A DNA stretch of 64,000 bases from Streptomyces sp. ISL-36. GTDB taxonomy: Bacteria > Actinomycetota > Actinomycetes > Streptomycetales > Streptomycetaceae. The DNA lies in the NCBI RefSeq assembly GCF_018614205.1, contig NZ_JAGGOS010000014.1:44616-108615 (forward strand), in the 5' to 3' direction. The notes beneath the pieces were generated by a model. The model saw only the letters and a program-made list of their open reading frames with translations, was not told where the DNA came from and made no database searches. Every line of letters begins with the position of its first letter. Position 1 is the stretch's first letter. Shown piece by piece: positions 52,192-63,200 of the stretch. The position numbers and the translations under genes were made by a program.

Positions 52192-52715
52192 GTTCGAGCT
52201 CCGATCGGCGTTCGACACGTTCTGGTTCAGCCGCGATCCGGCCCTGGACGGGAGCCAAATCGATTTGGCCAAATCGATTTGGCCGTCAGTATGTGAGGAC
52301 CCTCGACGGCCGTCAAGGCCTCCGGCGGCAGGCGCCTCACCTCTGTCGAGGTCCCGGCGGCCGTCGGGACCGGGCCGGCCCTCGACCGCGAGAGTGTAAA
52401 AAGACGACGAAATCCGTATCTCAAGGGTGGCGGGGCCATCGAATCGCAAGTTACCGGGCGGTTCTGCTTAAAAAAACATGGCCCCTGCCTTGCGTGGTGC
52501 CGTACTCGTCCGCAAGGATCTGTCTCCGGCCCGGGCCGTTCGCCCGGCCTCCCTCACGCCTCCATGTCTGGATGCCTGGCCGCGCACCGGTAACCCCGTG
52601 CCGCCAGCCGGTGAACCGCCTGATCCGCGCGGCCGCCCGGACGCCCCCTTCGAGGCTCTTCCCGCGACCCGGCGTCGCCCTTCCTCTCGTTCACCTACCT
52701 CAAGGCAAGGCAGAG
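52192..52715. other. Divergent control region between two NCS2 permease genes
   Basis: 524 bp with no supported gene. It contains the operator array at 52254-52284 near the left operon. A second lower-GC patch (around 52395-52480) may hold promoters. The right-hand permease is preceded by a long GC-rich leader (52490-52715) with no obvious hairpin or riboswitch. Confidence 0.55.
52254..52284. promoter_or_regulatory. Tandem LacI-type operator, two overlapping palindromes
   Basis: GCCAAATCGATTTGGC (52254-52269) is directly followed by GGCCAAATCGATTTGGCC (52267-52284). The unit GCCAAATCGATTTG is repeated with a 14-bp period, so the array is palindromic about three different centres. The sites have a central CG, as LacI-family operators do, and start 63 bp before the permease GTG. 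Confidence 0.8.
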
Positions 52716-54140
52716 ATGGCACCACTGGCCTCGCGCCGACGACCGCCCACCACCCCGCACCCGGTGGACGAGGTCCTCCCGCTCCCCACCCTCGCGCTCT
52801 ACGGATTCCAGCACGTCCTGGCGTTCTACGCGGGTGCGGTGCTCGTACCGGTGATCCTGGGCAACAGCCTCGGGCTCTCGCGGCAGGAGCTCGTCTACCT
52901 CATCAACGCCGACCTGGTCACCGCCGGCATCGCGACCATCATCCAGGCGTGGGGCTTCTGGCGGGTCGGAGCCCGGCTGCCGCTGGTCCAGGGCGCGACC
53001 TTCACGGCCGTCTCCCCGATGATCGCCATCGGCCAGGGCGCGGGTGGCGGCACGGCCGGTCTCCTCGTGGTGTACGGCGCCGTCATCACCGGAGGCGTCG
53101 CGGTCTTCCTCTTCGCCCCGTTCGCCGGTCGGCTGACCGCGTACTTCCCCCCGATCGTCACCGGCACCCTCCTCACCGTCATCGGCATCGTCCTCATCCC
53201 AGTAGCGCTGCAGGACGTGGGAGGCGGCTCGGCGCTGCTCGGCGGCCCCCGCTACGGAGACCCCGCCAACCTCGCCTACGCGGGCGGGACCCTCCTGTTC
53301 ATCCTGCTGGTGGTGCGGTTCGGCGGGCCGTTCCTGCGCAGCATCGCGGTCCTGCTCGGACTGGTGGGCGGAACCACCGTCGCCTGGCTGCTCGGCGACG
53401 CCGACCTCGGGACGGTCGACCAGGCCGACTGGCTGGGGGTCAGCACCCCCTTCCATTACGGCCTGCCGCACTTCTCGGTCTTCCCCATGGTGGCGATGGT
53501 CGTCGTCATGTTCATCACCATGGTGGAGACCACGGGAGACGTGTACGCCATGGGGGAGATCACCGGCCGGAAGGTCGACGGCGACACGGTCAGCCGTGCG
53601 CTGCGCGCCGACGGTGTCGCCACCGTGCTCGGCGGCGTGTTCAACTCCTTCCCGTACGTGGCGTTCGCGGAGAACATCGGCCTCGTCCGGATCTCCCGCG
53701 TCACCAGCCGGTTCGTCGTGGTCGCCGCAGGCGCCTTCATGATCCTTCTCGGCCTGGTGCCGAAGGCGGGCGCCGTGGTGGCCTCCGTACCGCACCCCGT
53801 GCTCGGGGCCGCGGCCGTCGCGATGTTCGGCATGGTCGCCACGGTCGGCATCCAGATCCTCGCCAAGGTCGACCTGCGGGAGGAACGCAACGCCATCATC
53901 CTGGCCGTCAGTCTCGGCGCCGCGATGCTCCCGACCGCCGTCGCCCCCTTCTTCGAGCGCATGCCCACCGAGGTACGGGCCGTCCTGGGCAGCGGAATCA
54001 CCCTCGGCACCCTGACGGCGGTCCTGCTGAACCTGTTCTTCCACGTGTTCGAGAGCCGCCGCAAACGGGAGGACATCGACTGGGACGGCCTCGCCGCGTA
54101 CGACGACGGGACGGGTCCGCAGACCGTCACGGCCCGCTGA
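52716..54140 (+). CDS. NCS2 family uracil/xanthine permease
   Basis: 474 residues from ATG 52716, with AAGGCAAGG upstream; the frame is open further left without a start signal. NCS2 signature regions are clear: LYGFQHVLAFYAGAVLVPVI, PLVQGATFTAVSPMIAIGQG, MVETTGDVYAMGEITGRKVD and VFNSFPYVAFAENIGLVRIS. About twelve to fourteen membrane segments. The closest known functions are xanthine/uric acid (UapA, PbuX, YgfU-like) uptake. Divergent from the other NCS2 operon, with a separate leader, so the two permeases may serve different bases. Confidence 0.92.
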   Translation: MAPLASRRRPPTTPHPVDEVLPLPTLALYGFQHVLAFYAGAVLVPVILGNSLGLSRQELVYLINADLVTAGIATIIQAWGFWRVGARLPLVQGATFTAVSPMIAIGQGAGGGTAGLLVVYGAVITGGVAVFLFAPFAGRLTAYFPPIVTGTLLTVIGIVLIPVALQDVGGGSALLGGPRYGDPANLAYAGGTLLFILLVVRFGGPFLRSIAVLLGLVGGTTVAWLLGDADLGTVDQADWLGVSTPFHYGLPHFSVFPMVAMVVVMFITMVETTGDVYAMGEITGRKVDGDTVSRALRADGVATVLGGVFNSFPYVAFAENIGLVRISRVTSRFVVVAAGAFMILLGLVPKAGAVVASVPHPVLGAAAVAMFGMVATVGIQILAKVDLREERNAIILAVSLGAAMLPTAVAPFFERMPTEVRAVLGSGITLGTLTAVLLNLFFHVFESRRKREDIDWDGLAAYDDGTGPQTVTAR

Positions 54141-54202
54141 CCCCGCTCCCGCTCGGCGGAGCCCCACCGCTCCGCCGAGCCGCCCACCGAGGTGATCCGC
54201 AC

Positions 54203-54907
54203 GTGTCCCACCCTCCGTTCTCGCCCGACCAGGCGCGGGCCGCCCGCCTCCGCATCGGCCTGACCCCGGACCAGGTCGCCGCGGCCATGTCGCAGTTGGG
54301 GCTGCACCGCCCGGTGGAGGCCGTCCTGGCCTGGGAGTCGGGAGCGGTGGCACCTTCGGAGGCCGAACTCTTCGCACTGGCCGACGCGCTGTGGTGCCCC
54401 ATACCGACGCTCATGGCCCTGCGGCCGAGATCCCTGCGCGAACACCGCCTGGCCCGGCGGTTCAGCGCCGAGCGCCTGGCCCTGCGGATCGGCATGGACC
54501 CCCACGACTACGCCCGCGCCGAGAACGACCACCGCTGGAGCGGAACCGACCGGCAGACCCTGCTGCTCGCGGACGCCCTGGACCTCGAGCCGGAGGAACT
54601 GCTCCGCGTCATCGGCCGGGCCGGCGAACTCGACGGCCTGCTCCGCCAGGCCGTCGAAGGCCGGTGGAAGCAGCACACCGTGCCCCTCGCCCGGCTCGTC
54701 GACGCACCCGAGCGCAGGGTGGCCCAGGCGCTGCGCACCCTGCACCAGGAGTACGCCCACTTCAACGAGCGCTACATGGGCCACCTCGTCGCCCGCAGCG
54801 ACCACGCACGGCTGAGGGAGATCGCCACGGAACGCGCCGGCTGGCTGCACGCCCTGTCGGACCGCTTCCTCCACCTCGTCGGCGACGACGCCCGGCCCTC
54901 GCGATGA
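54203..54907 (+). CDS. Regulator with two helix-turn-helix segments
   Basis: 234 residues from GTG 54203 (GAGG upstream). Two Cro/C1-like units are visible: residues 5-65 (QARAARLRIGLTPDQVAAAM, then VEAVLAWESGAVAPSEAELF) and about 72-135 (RFSAERLALRIGMDPHDYAR, then AENDHRWSGTDRQTLLLADA). The rest is helical (VEGRWKQHTVPLARLVDAPE). Double-HTH XRE-like proteins without TPRs occur often next to permease genes in Streptomyces. It follows the NCS2 gene by 62 bp and may be cotranscribed. Role inferred. Confidence 0.78.
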   Translation: MSHPPFSPDQARAARLRIGLTPDQVAAAMSQLGLHRPVEAVLAWESGAVAPSEAELFALADALWCPIPTLMALRPRSLREHRLARRFSAERLALRIGMDPHDYARAENDHRWSGTDRQTLLLADALDLEPEELLRVIGRAGELDGLLRQAVEGRWKQHTVPLARLVDAPERRVAQALRTLHQEYAHFNERYMGHLVARSDHARLREIATERAGWLHALSDRFLHLVGDDARPSR

Positions 54908-54971
54908 GCCGCCCGGCGCCCCGTCCCCGTAGGGTGCCCTCTGCACCGGCCTCGACCCAGGAGCGCACATC

Positions 54972-55532
54972 ATGCTCGACCCCGCCCAGCAGCCCCCGTA
55001 TCCCGACGCCCTCCGACCGGACGCGGCTCCTGCGCCGCACGCGCTGCTCACGCCGCTGATCGGGCTGCTGGGCACCTGGTCCGGCCGAGGCCGGGGCGGC
55101 TATCCGACGCTCTCCGAGGAGTTCACGTACGCGCAGGAGGTCACCTTCCGGCACGACGGGCGCCCCTTTCTCCACTACGAGGCACGCGCCTGGCTGCTCG
55201 ACGCGGACGGTGCCCCGCTGCGGCCGGCGGCCCGGGAGACCGGCTGGTGGCGACCGCAGCCCGACGGGCATGTGGAGGCATTGATCACCCAGCCCACCGG
55301 CATCGCGGAGATCCTGCTCGGCCGGGCCGACGGCGGCACGGTCGAGCTGGCCACCCAGCAGGTCGCCCTCACCCCCACCGCCAAGGAGGTCAGCGCCACG
55401 CGCCGCCGCTACACCCTGACGGACGAGGACACGCTCGACTTCGTCCACGACCTGGCGGCGGTCGGCCGGCCCCTGCAGCACCACCTTTCGGCACGGCTCC
55501 GCCGCCGGGGCCCTGGCCACGTCGTGCCGTAG
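54972..55532 (+). CDS. Nitrobindin-like heme-binding beta-barrel protein (FABP-like)
   Basis: 186 residues; AGGAG upstream. The GxWxGxG motif of nitrobindins is present as [18 protein letters not shown], followed by beta strands ([40 protein letters not shown]) and a C-terminal HH ([12 protein letters not shown]) that supplies the axial histidine. Family members bind ferric heme and isomerise peroxynitrite or bind nitric oxide. It stands alone before the P450 gene; a protective role around heme chemistry is only a guess. Confidence 0.88.
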   Translation: MLDPAQQPPYPDALRPDAAPAPHALLTPLIGLLGTWSGRGRGGYPTLSEEFTYAQEVTFRHDGRPFLHYEARAWLLDADGAPLRPAARETGWWRPQPDGHVEALITQPTGIAEILLGRADGGTVELATQQVALTPTAKEVSATRRRYTLTDEDTLDFVHDLAAVGRPLQHHLSARLRRRGPGHVVP

Positions 55533-55652
55533 CCCCACCGCGTGGACCGGCCGGACGGCCGGGCTCGGCCTTTAGGAGGGCTTTACCGGTGATGCGCACA
55601 ATTCCGCGTCACCGCGGGCGAACGCCCGCCCTCCTCACCACCAGGGGGCCGA

Positions 55653-56834
55653 ATGCTGCCCAAGTTCCCCATGTCCCGCCAGTGCCCTTACCACCCGCCC
55701 GCCGGCTATGCCGCGTTGAAGAAGGAAGGGCCGCTGGCGCGGGTACGCCTCTACGACGGGCGCACGGCGTGGGCCGTCACCGGGTACGCCGAGACGCGGC
55801 AACTGCTGGTCGATCCCCGGCTCTCCTCCGACCGGTCCCGGCCGGACTTTCCGGTGCTGGTGCCGCGGATGGCCGCGGCGAAGCTCGTCGCGCTCGTCGG
55901 GATGGACCCGCCCGAGCACGATGTGCAACGACGCATGCTGATCCCCAGCTTCACCGTGAAGCGGGTCAACTCCCTGCGGCCGGCGATCCGCCGGATCGTG
56001 GTCGAGCGCATCGAGGCGCTGCTGGACGGCGGACGGCGCGAGGCCGATCTCGTACCGGAGTTCGCGCTTCCCGTCCCCTCCACCGTCATCTGCGAACTGC
56101 TCGGAGTGCCCTACGGCGACCACGAGTTCTTCGAGGAACAGACCCGGCGGATGCTGATGGCCACCAGCACCGCCGACGAGGCCGCCGCCGCCGGCGGCGC
56201 GCTGAACCGCTACTTCGACGAGCTGATCGAGACCAAACTGGCCGAACCCGGGGAAGGTCTGCTCGACGAGCTGATCGTGGACCGGCTCGGGCCGGGCGAG
56301 CTGACCCGGCTGGAACTCGCCTCGATCGCCATGTTCCTGCTGGTCGCCGGACACGAGACCACGGCGAACATGATCGGACTGAGCGTCCTCACGCTCCTCG
56401 AGCATCCCGAGCAGCTCGCCCGGCTGCGCGCCGACGAGCGGGTCGCGGCCGGGGCGGTCGAGGAGCTGCTGCGCTTCCTGTCGGTCGCGGACGAACTGCA
56501 GCGGGTGGCGGCCGCCGACATCGAGATCGGCGGACAGGTGATCCGGGCCGGTGACGCCGTCTACCTGCCGAACGCCGCAGCCAACCGGGCGCCGGAGGTC
56601 TTCCCCGAGCCGGACACCCTCGACGTCGGCCGCGGCACGCGGCACCACCTGGCCTTCGGCTACGGCATCCATCAGTGCATCGGCCAGAACCTCGCCCGCG
56701 CCGAGCTGGAGATCGCGCTGTACGAACTGGCCGTGCGGCTGCCGGGGTTGCGGCTCGCCGAACCGGTCGAGCAGCTCGGGACGAAGCCGGGAGGGTCGGT
56801 CCAGGGCATCCTGCGCCTGCCCGTCGTCTGGTAG
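55653..56834 (+). CDS. Cytochrome P450, likely tailoring enzyme of the PKS cluster
   Basis: 393 residues; AGGGGG upstream. P450 marks are present: I-helix oxygen-binding AGHETTANM, the K-helix ExxR in EELLRF, and heme-binding FGYGIHQCIGQNLAR with thiolate Cys342. The length and N-terminus fit soluble bacterial P450s that need ferredoxin partners; none is adjacent here. It lies tail-to-tail with the PKS genes, so oxidation of the polyketide is a reasonable inference. Confidence 0.92.
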   Translation: MLPKFPMSRQCPYHPPAGYAALKKEGPLARVRLYDGRTAWAVTGYAETRQLLVDPRLSSDRSRPDFPVLVPRMAAAKLVALVGMDPPEHDVQRRMLIPSFTVKRVNSLRPAIRRIVVERIEALLDGGRREADLVPEFALPVPSTVICELLGVPYGDHEFFEEQTRRMLMATSTADEAAAAGGALNRYFDELIETKLAEPGEGLLDELIVDRLGPGELTRLELASIAMFLLVAGHETTANMIGLSVLTLLEHPEQLARLRADERVAAGAVEELLRFLSVADELQRVAAADIEIGGQVIRAGDAVYLPNAAANRAPEVFPEPDTLDVGRGTRHHLAFGYGIHQCIGQNLARAELEIALYELAVRLPGLRLAEPVEQLGTKPGGSVQGILRLPVVW

Positions 56835-56863
56835 ACCGCCGCAGAAAACGGTACGGGCGGGCG

Positions 56864-56889
56864 GGCGCCGGGGACCTCCCCGGCGCCCG
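56864..56889. terminator. Bidirectional terminator between P450 and PKS genes
   Basis: GGGCGCCGGGG (56864-56874) and CCCCGGCGCCC (56879-56889) are perfect complements around ACCT, between convergent genes ending at 56834 (+) and 56899 (-). Confidence 0.85.
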
Positions 56890-56898
56890 TGCCGTACG

Positions 56899-59800
56899 TC
56901 ACGCCGCCGGTGCCTGTTCCTCCAGGAACCGGGCCACCGCCGCCGGCGTCGGGTAGTCGTACAGCAGGACGGGCGGCAGCGGGAGGCCCGTCGCCTCGCA
57001 GAGCCGGTTGCGTACCTCCAGCGCGGTGAAGGAGGAGAAGCCGATGTCGAGGAAGTTGTCCTCGGCGTCGATCAGCTCGGGCGAGGCGTGGCCGAGTACG
57101 TCGGCCGCGTGGACCCTGACCAGATCCAGGTACGAGGCCTCGGTCACGTCCGTGGAGTCGCCGGTGGAGACGTCCGGAGTGACATCGGTGGCCTCGGCCG
57201 GCGCCGCCTCCTCGGCCGCCGCCCGCGCTTCTGTCCCCGCCGCCTCCGTCCTCGCCGTCGGCTTCCCCGCACGGCCCGGCCACCAGTAGTGGCCGTGCTC
57301 GAACGGATAGGTCGGCAGCTCGACCGCCGCCCCCGCCGCCGTGGGCTCGCCGTACCACTCCCGCCAGTCCACCGCCTGTCCCGCCACGTGCAGCCGGGCC
57401 AGCGCCCCGGCCAGCGAGGCCTCCTCCGGCCGGTCCCGCACCAGTGACGGCACGACCACCGGCACGGCGGCCCCGGACGGCAGAGCGGCGCCGACCATCG
57501 GGGCCAGCACCGCATCCGGGCCCACTTCCACGAAGGCCCTGACCCCCGCCTCGTACAGCGACGTGACGACCTCCCCGAAGCGCACCGGCGAACGCAGCTG
57601 CCGCGCCCAGTACTCGGGACGGCGCAGCTCCTCCCACTCCACCGGCCGACCCGTGAGATCGGAGACGACGCGCAGTCGGGCGGGCCGGAAACCGAGCCCG
57701 GCCACGACCTTGCCCAGCGGTTCCAGGGCGCCGTCCATGTGCGGGGAGTGGAAGGCGTGGCTCACACGCAGCCGGCTGGTCCGCCGGCGCCACACCGTGA
57801 GCGCCGCCGCGATCTCCGCCACGGCGTCCGCGTCACCCGAAACCACCACCGAGGACGGCCCGTTGACCGCGGCGAGTTCCACCCGCCCCGCGTACTCGCC
57901 GAGCAGCGCGAGCACCTCCTGCTCGGAGGCCTCGCAGGCCAGCATCGCGCCCCCGGCCGGCTGCTCCTGCATCAGCCGACCCCGCGCCGCCACCAGGGTG
58001 CTCGCGTCCTCGAGCGACAGAACCCCGGCCGCCGCGGCCGCCGTCAGACCGCCGATCGAGTGCCCGGCCACCCACTCCGGCTCCGGCAGCAGTGTGCCGA
58101 GGTGACGGAACAGCGCCAGTTCCAGCGCGAACAGGGCGGGCTGCGCGAACTCCGTACGCTCCAGGAGAGCCGCCTCCGCGCCGTCCCGGTCCGCGAGCAG
58201 CACCGGCAGCAGGGGTCGTCCCAGCGGGGTGTCGAACGCCGCGCACACCTCGTCGAGCGCCGCGCGGAACGTGGGCCGGGAATCGTACAACTCCCTCCCC
58301 ATTCCGCGCCGTTGACTGCCCTGGCCGGTGAACAGGAACGCCGTCGTCGGGCGCTCACCGGCGGTTCCGCGTACGGTGCGCGCCGCGGCCGGCCGGCCTG
58401 CGGCCAGATCGGCCAGAGCCGTCAGCGCGCCCTCCCGCCCGCCCGGCAGCACCGCCGCCCGGTGCCGCAGCGGACTGCGCCCGAGCGCGAGCGTCCGGCC
58501 GACCTCCGCGTCCGGCCACTCGGCCCCCGCGCCCTGGAGCCGGGCCAGCAGCCGTCCGGCCTGCGCCCTCAGCGCGTCCTCCGTACGGGCGGACAGCAGC
58601 CAGGGAGCGGAGGGCCCGGCCTCCGACGCGTGAGGCTTTGGAGCCCGGACCTCCGAAATCCCGGCCTCCGAAACGCGGGTCCCCGACGCCTGAGTCTCCG
58701 ACGCCTGCGTCTGCGAAGTCCGGGTCGGCGAAGTCCGGGTCTGCGCGGTCCGGGTCTCCGAGGGACGGGTCCGCAGTGTCCGAGGTGCCGGATCCTGCGG
58801 CGCCTGCTCCAGGATCACGTGGGCGTTCGTGCCGCTGATCCCGAACGAGGACACCCCCGCCCGGCGCGCCCGCCCGCGGTCCGGCCAGGGCACCGACTCC
58901 GTCAGCAGCTCGACCGCGCCCGCGGTCCAGTCGACGTGCGGGGTCGGCTCGTCCACATGCAGGGTGCGGGGCAGCACCCCGTGCCGCATCGCCCCCACCA
59001 TCTTGATGACGCCCGCCACCCCGGCCGCCGCCTGCGTGTGCCCGATGTTCGACTTCAGCGAGCCCAACAGCAGCGGCTCACCCGCCGGCCGCCCCTGACC
59101 GTACGCGGCGAGCAGCGCCCGCGCCTCGATCGGGTCGCCCAGCCGGGTGCCCGTGCCGTGCGCCTCCACCACGTCGACCTGTTGCGGCGCCAGCCGGGCC
59201 GAGGCCAGCGCCTGTGCGATGACCCGCTCCTGCGTGGGCCCGTTGGGCGCGGTGAGGCCGTTGCTCGCCCCGTCCTGGTTGACTGCGGACCCCCGCAGCA
59301 GCGCCAGGACGCGGTGCCCGTGGCGCCGGGCGTCCGACAGCCGCTCCAGGAGCACCAGACCGACCCCTTCCGCGAACCCGGTACCGTCGGCCGCCGCCGC
59401 GAACGCCTTGCACCGGGCGTCCGGCGACAGACCGCGCTGCCGGCTGAACTCCACGAGCAGCAGTGGCGTCGCCATCACCGTCACCCCGCCCGCGAGCGCC
59501 AGGTCGCACTCGCCGTTCCGCAGTGCCCCGGCCGCCAGATGCATCGCCACCAGCGAGGACGAGCAGGCGGTGTCCAGGGTGACGGCCGGCCCCTCGAGAC
59601 CCAGGTGGTACGCGACCCGCCCGGACGCGACACTGGTCGCGTTGCCGGTCATCAGGTGCCCCTCGTACCCCTCGGGGACCTCTCCGGGCGGGGGAACGTA
59701 CGCCTGGGACACGACCCCCGCGAAGACCCCCGTCCGGCTGCCCCGCAACGAGGAGGGAGCGATCCCGGCGCGCTCGAACGTCTCCCACGCCACTTCGAGG

Positions 59801-60180
59801 AGCAGCCGCTGCTGCGGGTCCGTGGCGATGGCCTCGCGGGGTCCCATGCCGAAGAAGGCCGCGTCGAACTGTCCCGCCTCGTGCAGGAAGCCGCCCTCCT
59901 GGGTGTACGTCGTGCCCGGCCGGTCCGGGTCGGGGTCGTACAGCCCGTCCAGGTCCCAGCCCCGGTCCACCGGCAGACCCGAGACCGCGTCGCGCTCCTC
60001 GGCCACCAGCTGCCACAGGGCCTCGGGGGAGTCGGCCCCGCCCGGGAACCGGCAGCCCATCGCCACGATGGCGACCGGCTCGTGGCTCTTGTCCTCCAGC
60101 TCCCGGATCCGCCGCTTGGCCTGCTTGAGATCGGCGGTCGCCCGCTTAAGATAGTCGCGGAGCTTCTCCTCGTTGCTCAT
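56899..60180 (-). CDS. Type I polyketide synthase, KS-AT-ACP module, no thioesterase
   Basis: 1093 residues from ATG 60180 ([20 protein letters not shown]), a coiled-coil N-terminal docking helix. The ketosynthase (about 35-460) has active Cys206 (DTACSSSL) and the two histidines in EAHGTGT and [11 protein letters not shown] Ser/Thr/Glu-rich linker follows (about 465-540). The acyltransferase (about 610-930) has Ser708 (GHSIGG) and the HAFH motif in [13 protein letters not shown], both pointing to malonyl-CoA. The carrier protein is C-terminal, with phosphopantetheine Ser1050 in [12 protein letters not shown]. No KR, DH or ER, so the beta-keto group should remain. No thioesterase domain follows, although this appears to be the last module on the strand. 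Confidence 0.93.
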   Translation of the reverse strand: MSNEEKLRDYLKRATADLKQAKRRIRELEDKSHEPVAIVAMGCRFPGGADSPEALWQLVAEERDAVSGLPVDRGWDLDGLYDPDPDRPGTTYTQEGGFLHEAGQFDAAFFGMGPREAIATDPQQRLLLEVAWETFERAGIAPSSLRGSRTGVFAGVVSQAYVPPPGEVPEGYEGHLMTGNATSVASGRVAYHLGLEGPAVTLDTACSSSLVAMHLAAGALRNGECDLALAGGVTVMATPLLLVEFSRQRGLSPDARCKAFAAAADGTGFAEGVGLVLLERLSDARRHGHRVLALLRGSAVNQDGASNGLTAPNGPTQERVIAQALASARLAPQQVDVVEAHGTGTRLGDPIEARALLAAYGQGRPAGEPLLLGSLKSNIGHTQAAAGVAGVIKMVGAMRHGVLPRTLHVDEPTPHVDWTAGAVELLTESVPWPDRGRARRAGVSSFGISGTNAHVILEQAPQDPAPRTLRTRPSETRTAQTRTSPTRTSQTQASETQASGTRVSEAGISEVRAPKPHASEAGPSAPWLLSARTEDALRAQAGRLLARLQGAGAEWPDAEVGRTLALGRSPLRHRAAVLPGGREGALTALADLAAGRPAAARTVRGTAGERPTTAFLFTGQGSQRRGMGRELYDSRPTFRAALDEVCAAFDTPLGRPLLPVLLADRDGAEAALLERTEFAQPALFALELALFRHLGTLLPEPEWVAGHSIGGLTAAAAAGVLSLEDASTLVAARGRLMQEQPAGGAMLACEASEQEVLALLGEYAGRVELAAVNGPSSVVVSGDADAVAEIAAALTVWRRRTSRLRVSHAFHSPHMDGALEPLGKVVAGLGFRPARLRVVSDLTGRPVEWEELRRPEYWARQLRSPVRFGEVVTSLYEAGVRAFVEVGPDAVLAPMVGAALPSGAAVPVVVPSLVRDRPEEASLAGALARLHVAGQAVDWREWYGEPTAAGAAVELPTYPFEHGHYWWPGRAGKPTARTEAAGTEARAAAEEAAPAEATDVTPDVSTGDSTDVTEASYLDLVRVHAADVLGHASPELIDAEDNFLDIGFSSFTALEVRNRLCEATGLPLPPVLLYDYPTPAAVARFLEEQAPAA

Positions 60181-60217
60181 GGCTGTCGCACTCTCTCCAG
60201 GGGATACGGGTACGGGC

Positions 60218-63200
60218 TCAGGAGGCATCGAACTCACCGTCCAGTTCGCGGAACAGCTCCTCGTCGGTGGCCTCCGCCAGATCTGTCGTGCCGGCGTCGG
60301 ATCCGTCGCCGACGGTGCCGCCCGCCGGGCCGGACTCCTCCTCCCACCGCCACAGGGCGGCCCTCAGCCGCTCCCGCAGCGCGGGGAAGTCCGGGCTGTC
60401 GACGGTCACCGACGCCAGCAGCCGGTCCAGGTCGGCGGCCGCGTCGTCCGGTGCCAGCAGACCGAGGAGCTGCTTGGCCAGCGCCTGCGGCGTCGGGAAG
60501 TCGAACACCAGCGTCGTCGGCAGCCGAAGCCCGGTCGCAGCCCCGACGCGGTTGCGCAGCTCCACCGAGGTCAGGGAGTCGAAGCCGATCTCCTTGAACG
60601 CCCGGTCCGCCGCGATGCCGTCGGCCACCGTATGGCCGAGCACGGCCGCCACCTGATCCCGTACGAGGTCGAGCACCATCCGCTCGCGCTCCGGACCGTG
60701 CAGCGCCGCCAGCCGGTCCGCGAGGCTCTGCGCCGACACCCGTACCGCCTGCGCGGCCCGGCGCACGACCGGCCCGCGCACCAGGGCGCGCAGCACCGCC
60801 GGCAAGCCCTCCGGGCCCGCCTCGGCGGCCCGGGCCCGTAGTCCCGTCAGGTCCAGCGTCGCCGGTGCCATCAGCGGCCGCCCCGCCGACAGCGCCGCGT
60901 CGAACAGCGCCATGCCCTCGGGTACGGACAGAGGGACGAGCCCGCCCCTGCCGATCCTGGCCAGGTCCGCGTCCGCCAGATGCCCGGTCATGCCGCTGGC
61001 GTCCTCCCACATGCCCCAGGCCAGCGAGACGGCCGGCAGGCCGAGCGCACGCCGGTGCACGGCCAGCGCGTCCAGGAAGACGTTCGCGGCGGCGTAGTTC
61101 GCCTGCCCGGCCCCGCCGAGCTGACCGGACGCGGACGAGAACAGGACGAACGACGACAGGTCCAGCCCGCGGGTCAGCTCGTGCAGATGCCAGGCCGCGT
61201 CCACCTTCGGACGCAGGACGGCCTCGGTCTTCTCCGCGGTCAGCGAGGCGAGCACACCGTCGTCCAGGACCCCGGCCGCATGCACGACGTCCGTGAGCGG
61301 CTGCTCCGGGTCGACCGATGCGAGCAGCGCCGCCAGCGCCTCCCGGTCCGCGGTGTCACAGGCCGCGATCCGCACCCGGGCTCCCAGCGCCGTCAGTTCG
61401 TCGGCCAGCTCGGCCGCGCCCGGTGCCTGCGGTCCCCGGCGGCCGGTCAGCAGCAGATGCCGGACCCCGTGCTCGGTCACCAGATGGCGCGCGAGGGCCG
61501 AACCGAGCGTGCCCGTACCGCCGGTGATCAGCACCGTTCCCGGCCGGGAAGGCGCCTCCAGGGTCAGCACCACCTTTCCCACCTGCTGCGCCTGCGAGAA
61601 CCAGCGGAACGCCTCCGGCGCCCGACCGACGTCCCAGGTGGTGACCGGCAGCGGCTCCAGCGCACCCTCCTCGAAGAGGGCCAGCACGGAGGTGAGGACG
61701 CGACCCACCGTGTCGGGATCCATGTCGAGGAGTTCGAACGGCCGGTACGCGACGCCCGGCCGGACGGACGCGACCGCCTCCGGGTCCCGCAGGTCGGCGA
61801 TGCCCATCTCCACGAACCGTCCGCCCGGACCCAGCAGGCGCAGCGACGCGTCGATGAACTCGCCGGTCAGGGAGTTCAGTACGACATCGACCCCGGAGCC
61901 GCCGGTGGCCGCGAGGACGTCCTCCTCGAAACCGGTCGTACGGGACGACGACAGGTGCGCAGTGTCCACGCCGCGTGCCCGCAGCGCGGGCCACTTGGCG
62001 GGGCTCGCCGTGGTGAACACCTCCGCTCCCAGATGGCGGGCCAGTTGCAGCGCCGCCAGGCCCACACCGCCGGCGCCGGAATGGATCAGGACCCGTTCTC
62101 CGGCCTTCACCCCCGCCAGCTCGACCAGGCCGTAGTACGCGGTGGTGAACACGGCCGGCACGCCCGCCGCGCGGGCGAACGACCAGCCCTCCGGGATACG
62201 GGCGATCAGCCGCCGGTCGGCGAGGGCCACCGGCCCCACCGCCCCCGGAACGAGACCGAACACCCGGTCACCGACCCGCAGCCCTTCGACACCGGGGCCG
62301 GTCTCCAGCACCGTCCCGGCCACCTCCGTCCCGAGCGGCGCACCGGCCTCCACCATGCCCAGCGCGGTCAGCACGTCCCGGAAGTTCAGCCCGGCCGCGC
62401 GCACCGCGATCCGTACCTGCCCCTCGGCCGGGGCCGCACCGGCCTGCGGATACGGCGCCGCGCGCAGGTCGTCCGGCGAGCCGCCCGGGGTCTCCAGCCG
62501 CCAGGGACCGCCCTCGGTGGGCAGCGGGAGGGGCGCGGCCTCCGACGCGGCCGTCAGACGCGGTACGAGGATCCTGCCCTCCCGGAGGGCGAACTGCGGC
62601 TCCCCGGTGGCGAGCGCGGCGTCGAGGACCAGGCGAGAGGCCGAGGCCCCGTCCGGGTCGTCGAGGTCCACCAGGACGATCCGGCCCGGGTTCTCCGTGG
62701 CCGCGGACCTGACAAGACCCCACAGCGGGGCGGCCGCCAGATCCGGCGCGTCACCGGGGCCTGCGGCCACCGCCCGCCGGGTGAGCACCACCAGGCGGTC
62801 CTCGGCGTCCCGTTCGATCCACTCCCGCAGCCTGGCGAGCACGTCCGCCACGGCCGCGCGGACCGCCTCGGGGGCGGGACCCGGGTACGTACCGGTCGCG
62901 TCCAGGATTTCGTACGGTACGGGCCCGGCCGGATCCGAGGGCCATGGCTCGGCCATCGGGGTCCAGACAGGCTCGTACAGCGACCGCGGCGCCGACGTCC
63001 TCGGCGCGGAGGGCAGTTGACCGGGCGCGACGGGGCGCAGCGTCAGCGTCTCGACGGTCAGGACGGGCGCCCCAGCCGGATCGGCGACCGAGACGGTCAC
63101 CGAATCCTGTCCACCGGAGCCCGGTGCGACGCTCACCCGCAGTGCGGTCGCCGCTGTCGCACGCAGGGACACGCCGCTCCAGGAGAACGGCAGCCGGACG

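Noticed and set aside
52192..52715. A purine-type riboswitch before the second NCS2 permease
   Set aside because: No conserved aptamer core could be seen, and such switches are not expected in this group.
57739..60597. A 952-codon forward frame opposite the PKS module
   Set aside because: Shadow of KS-AT-ACP with no domains of its own.
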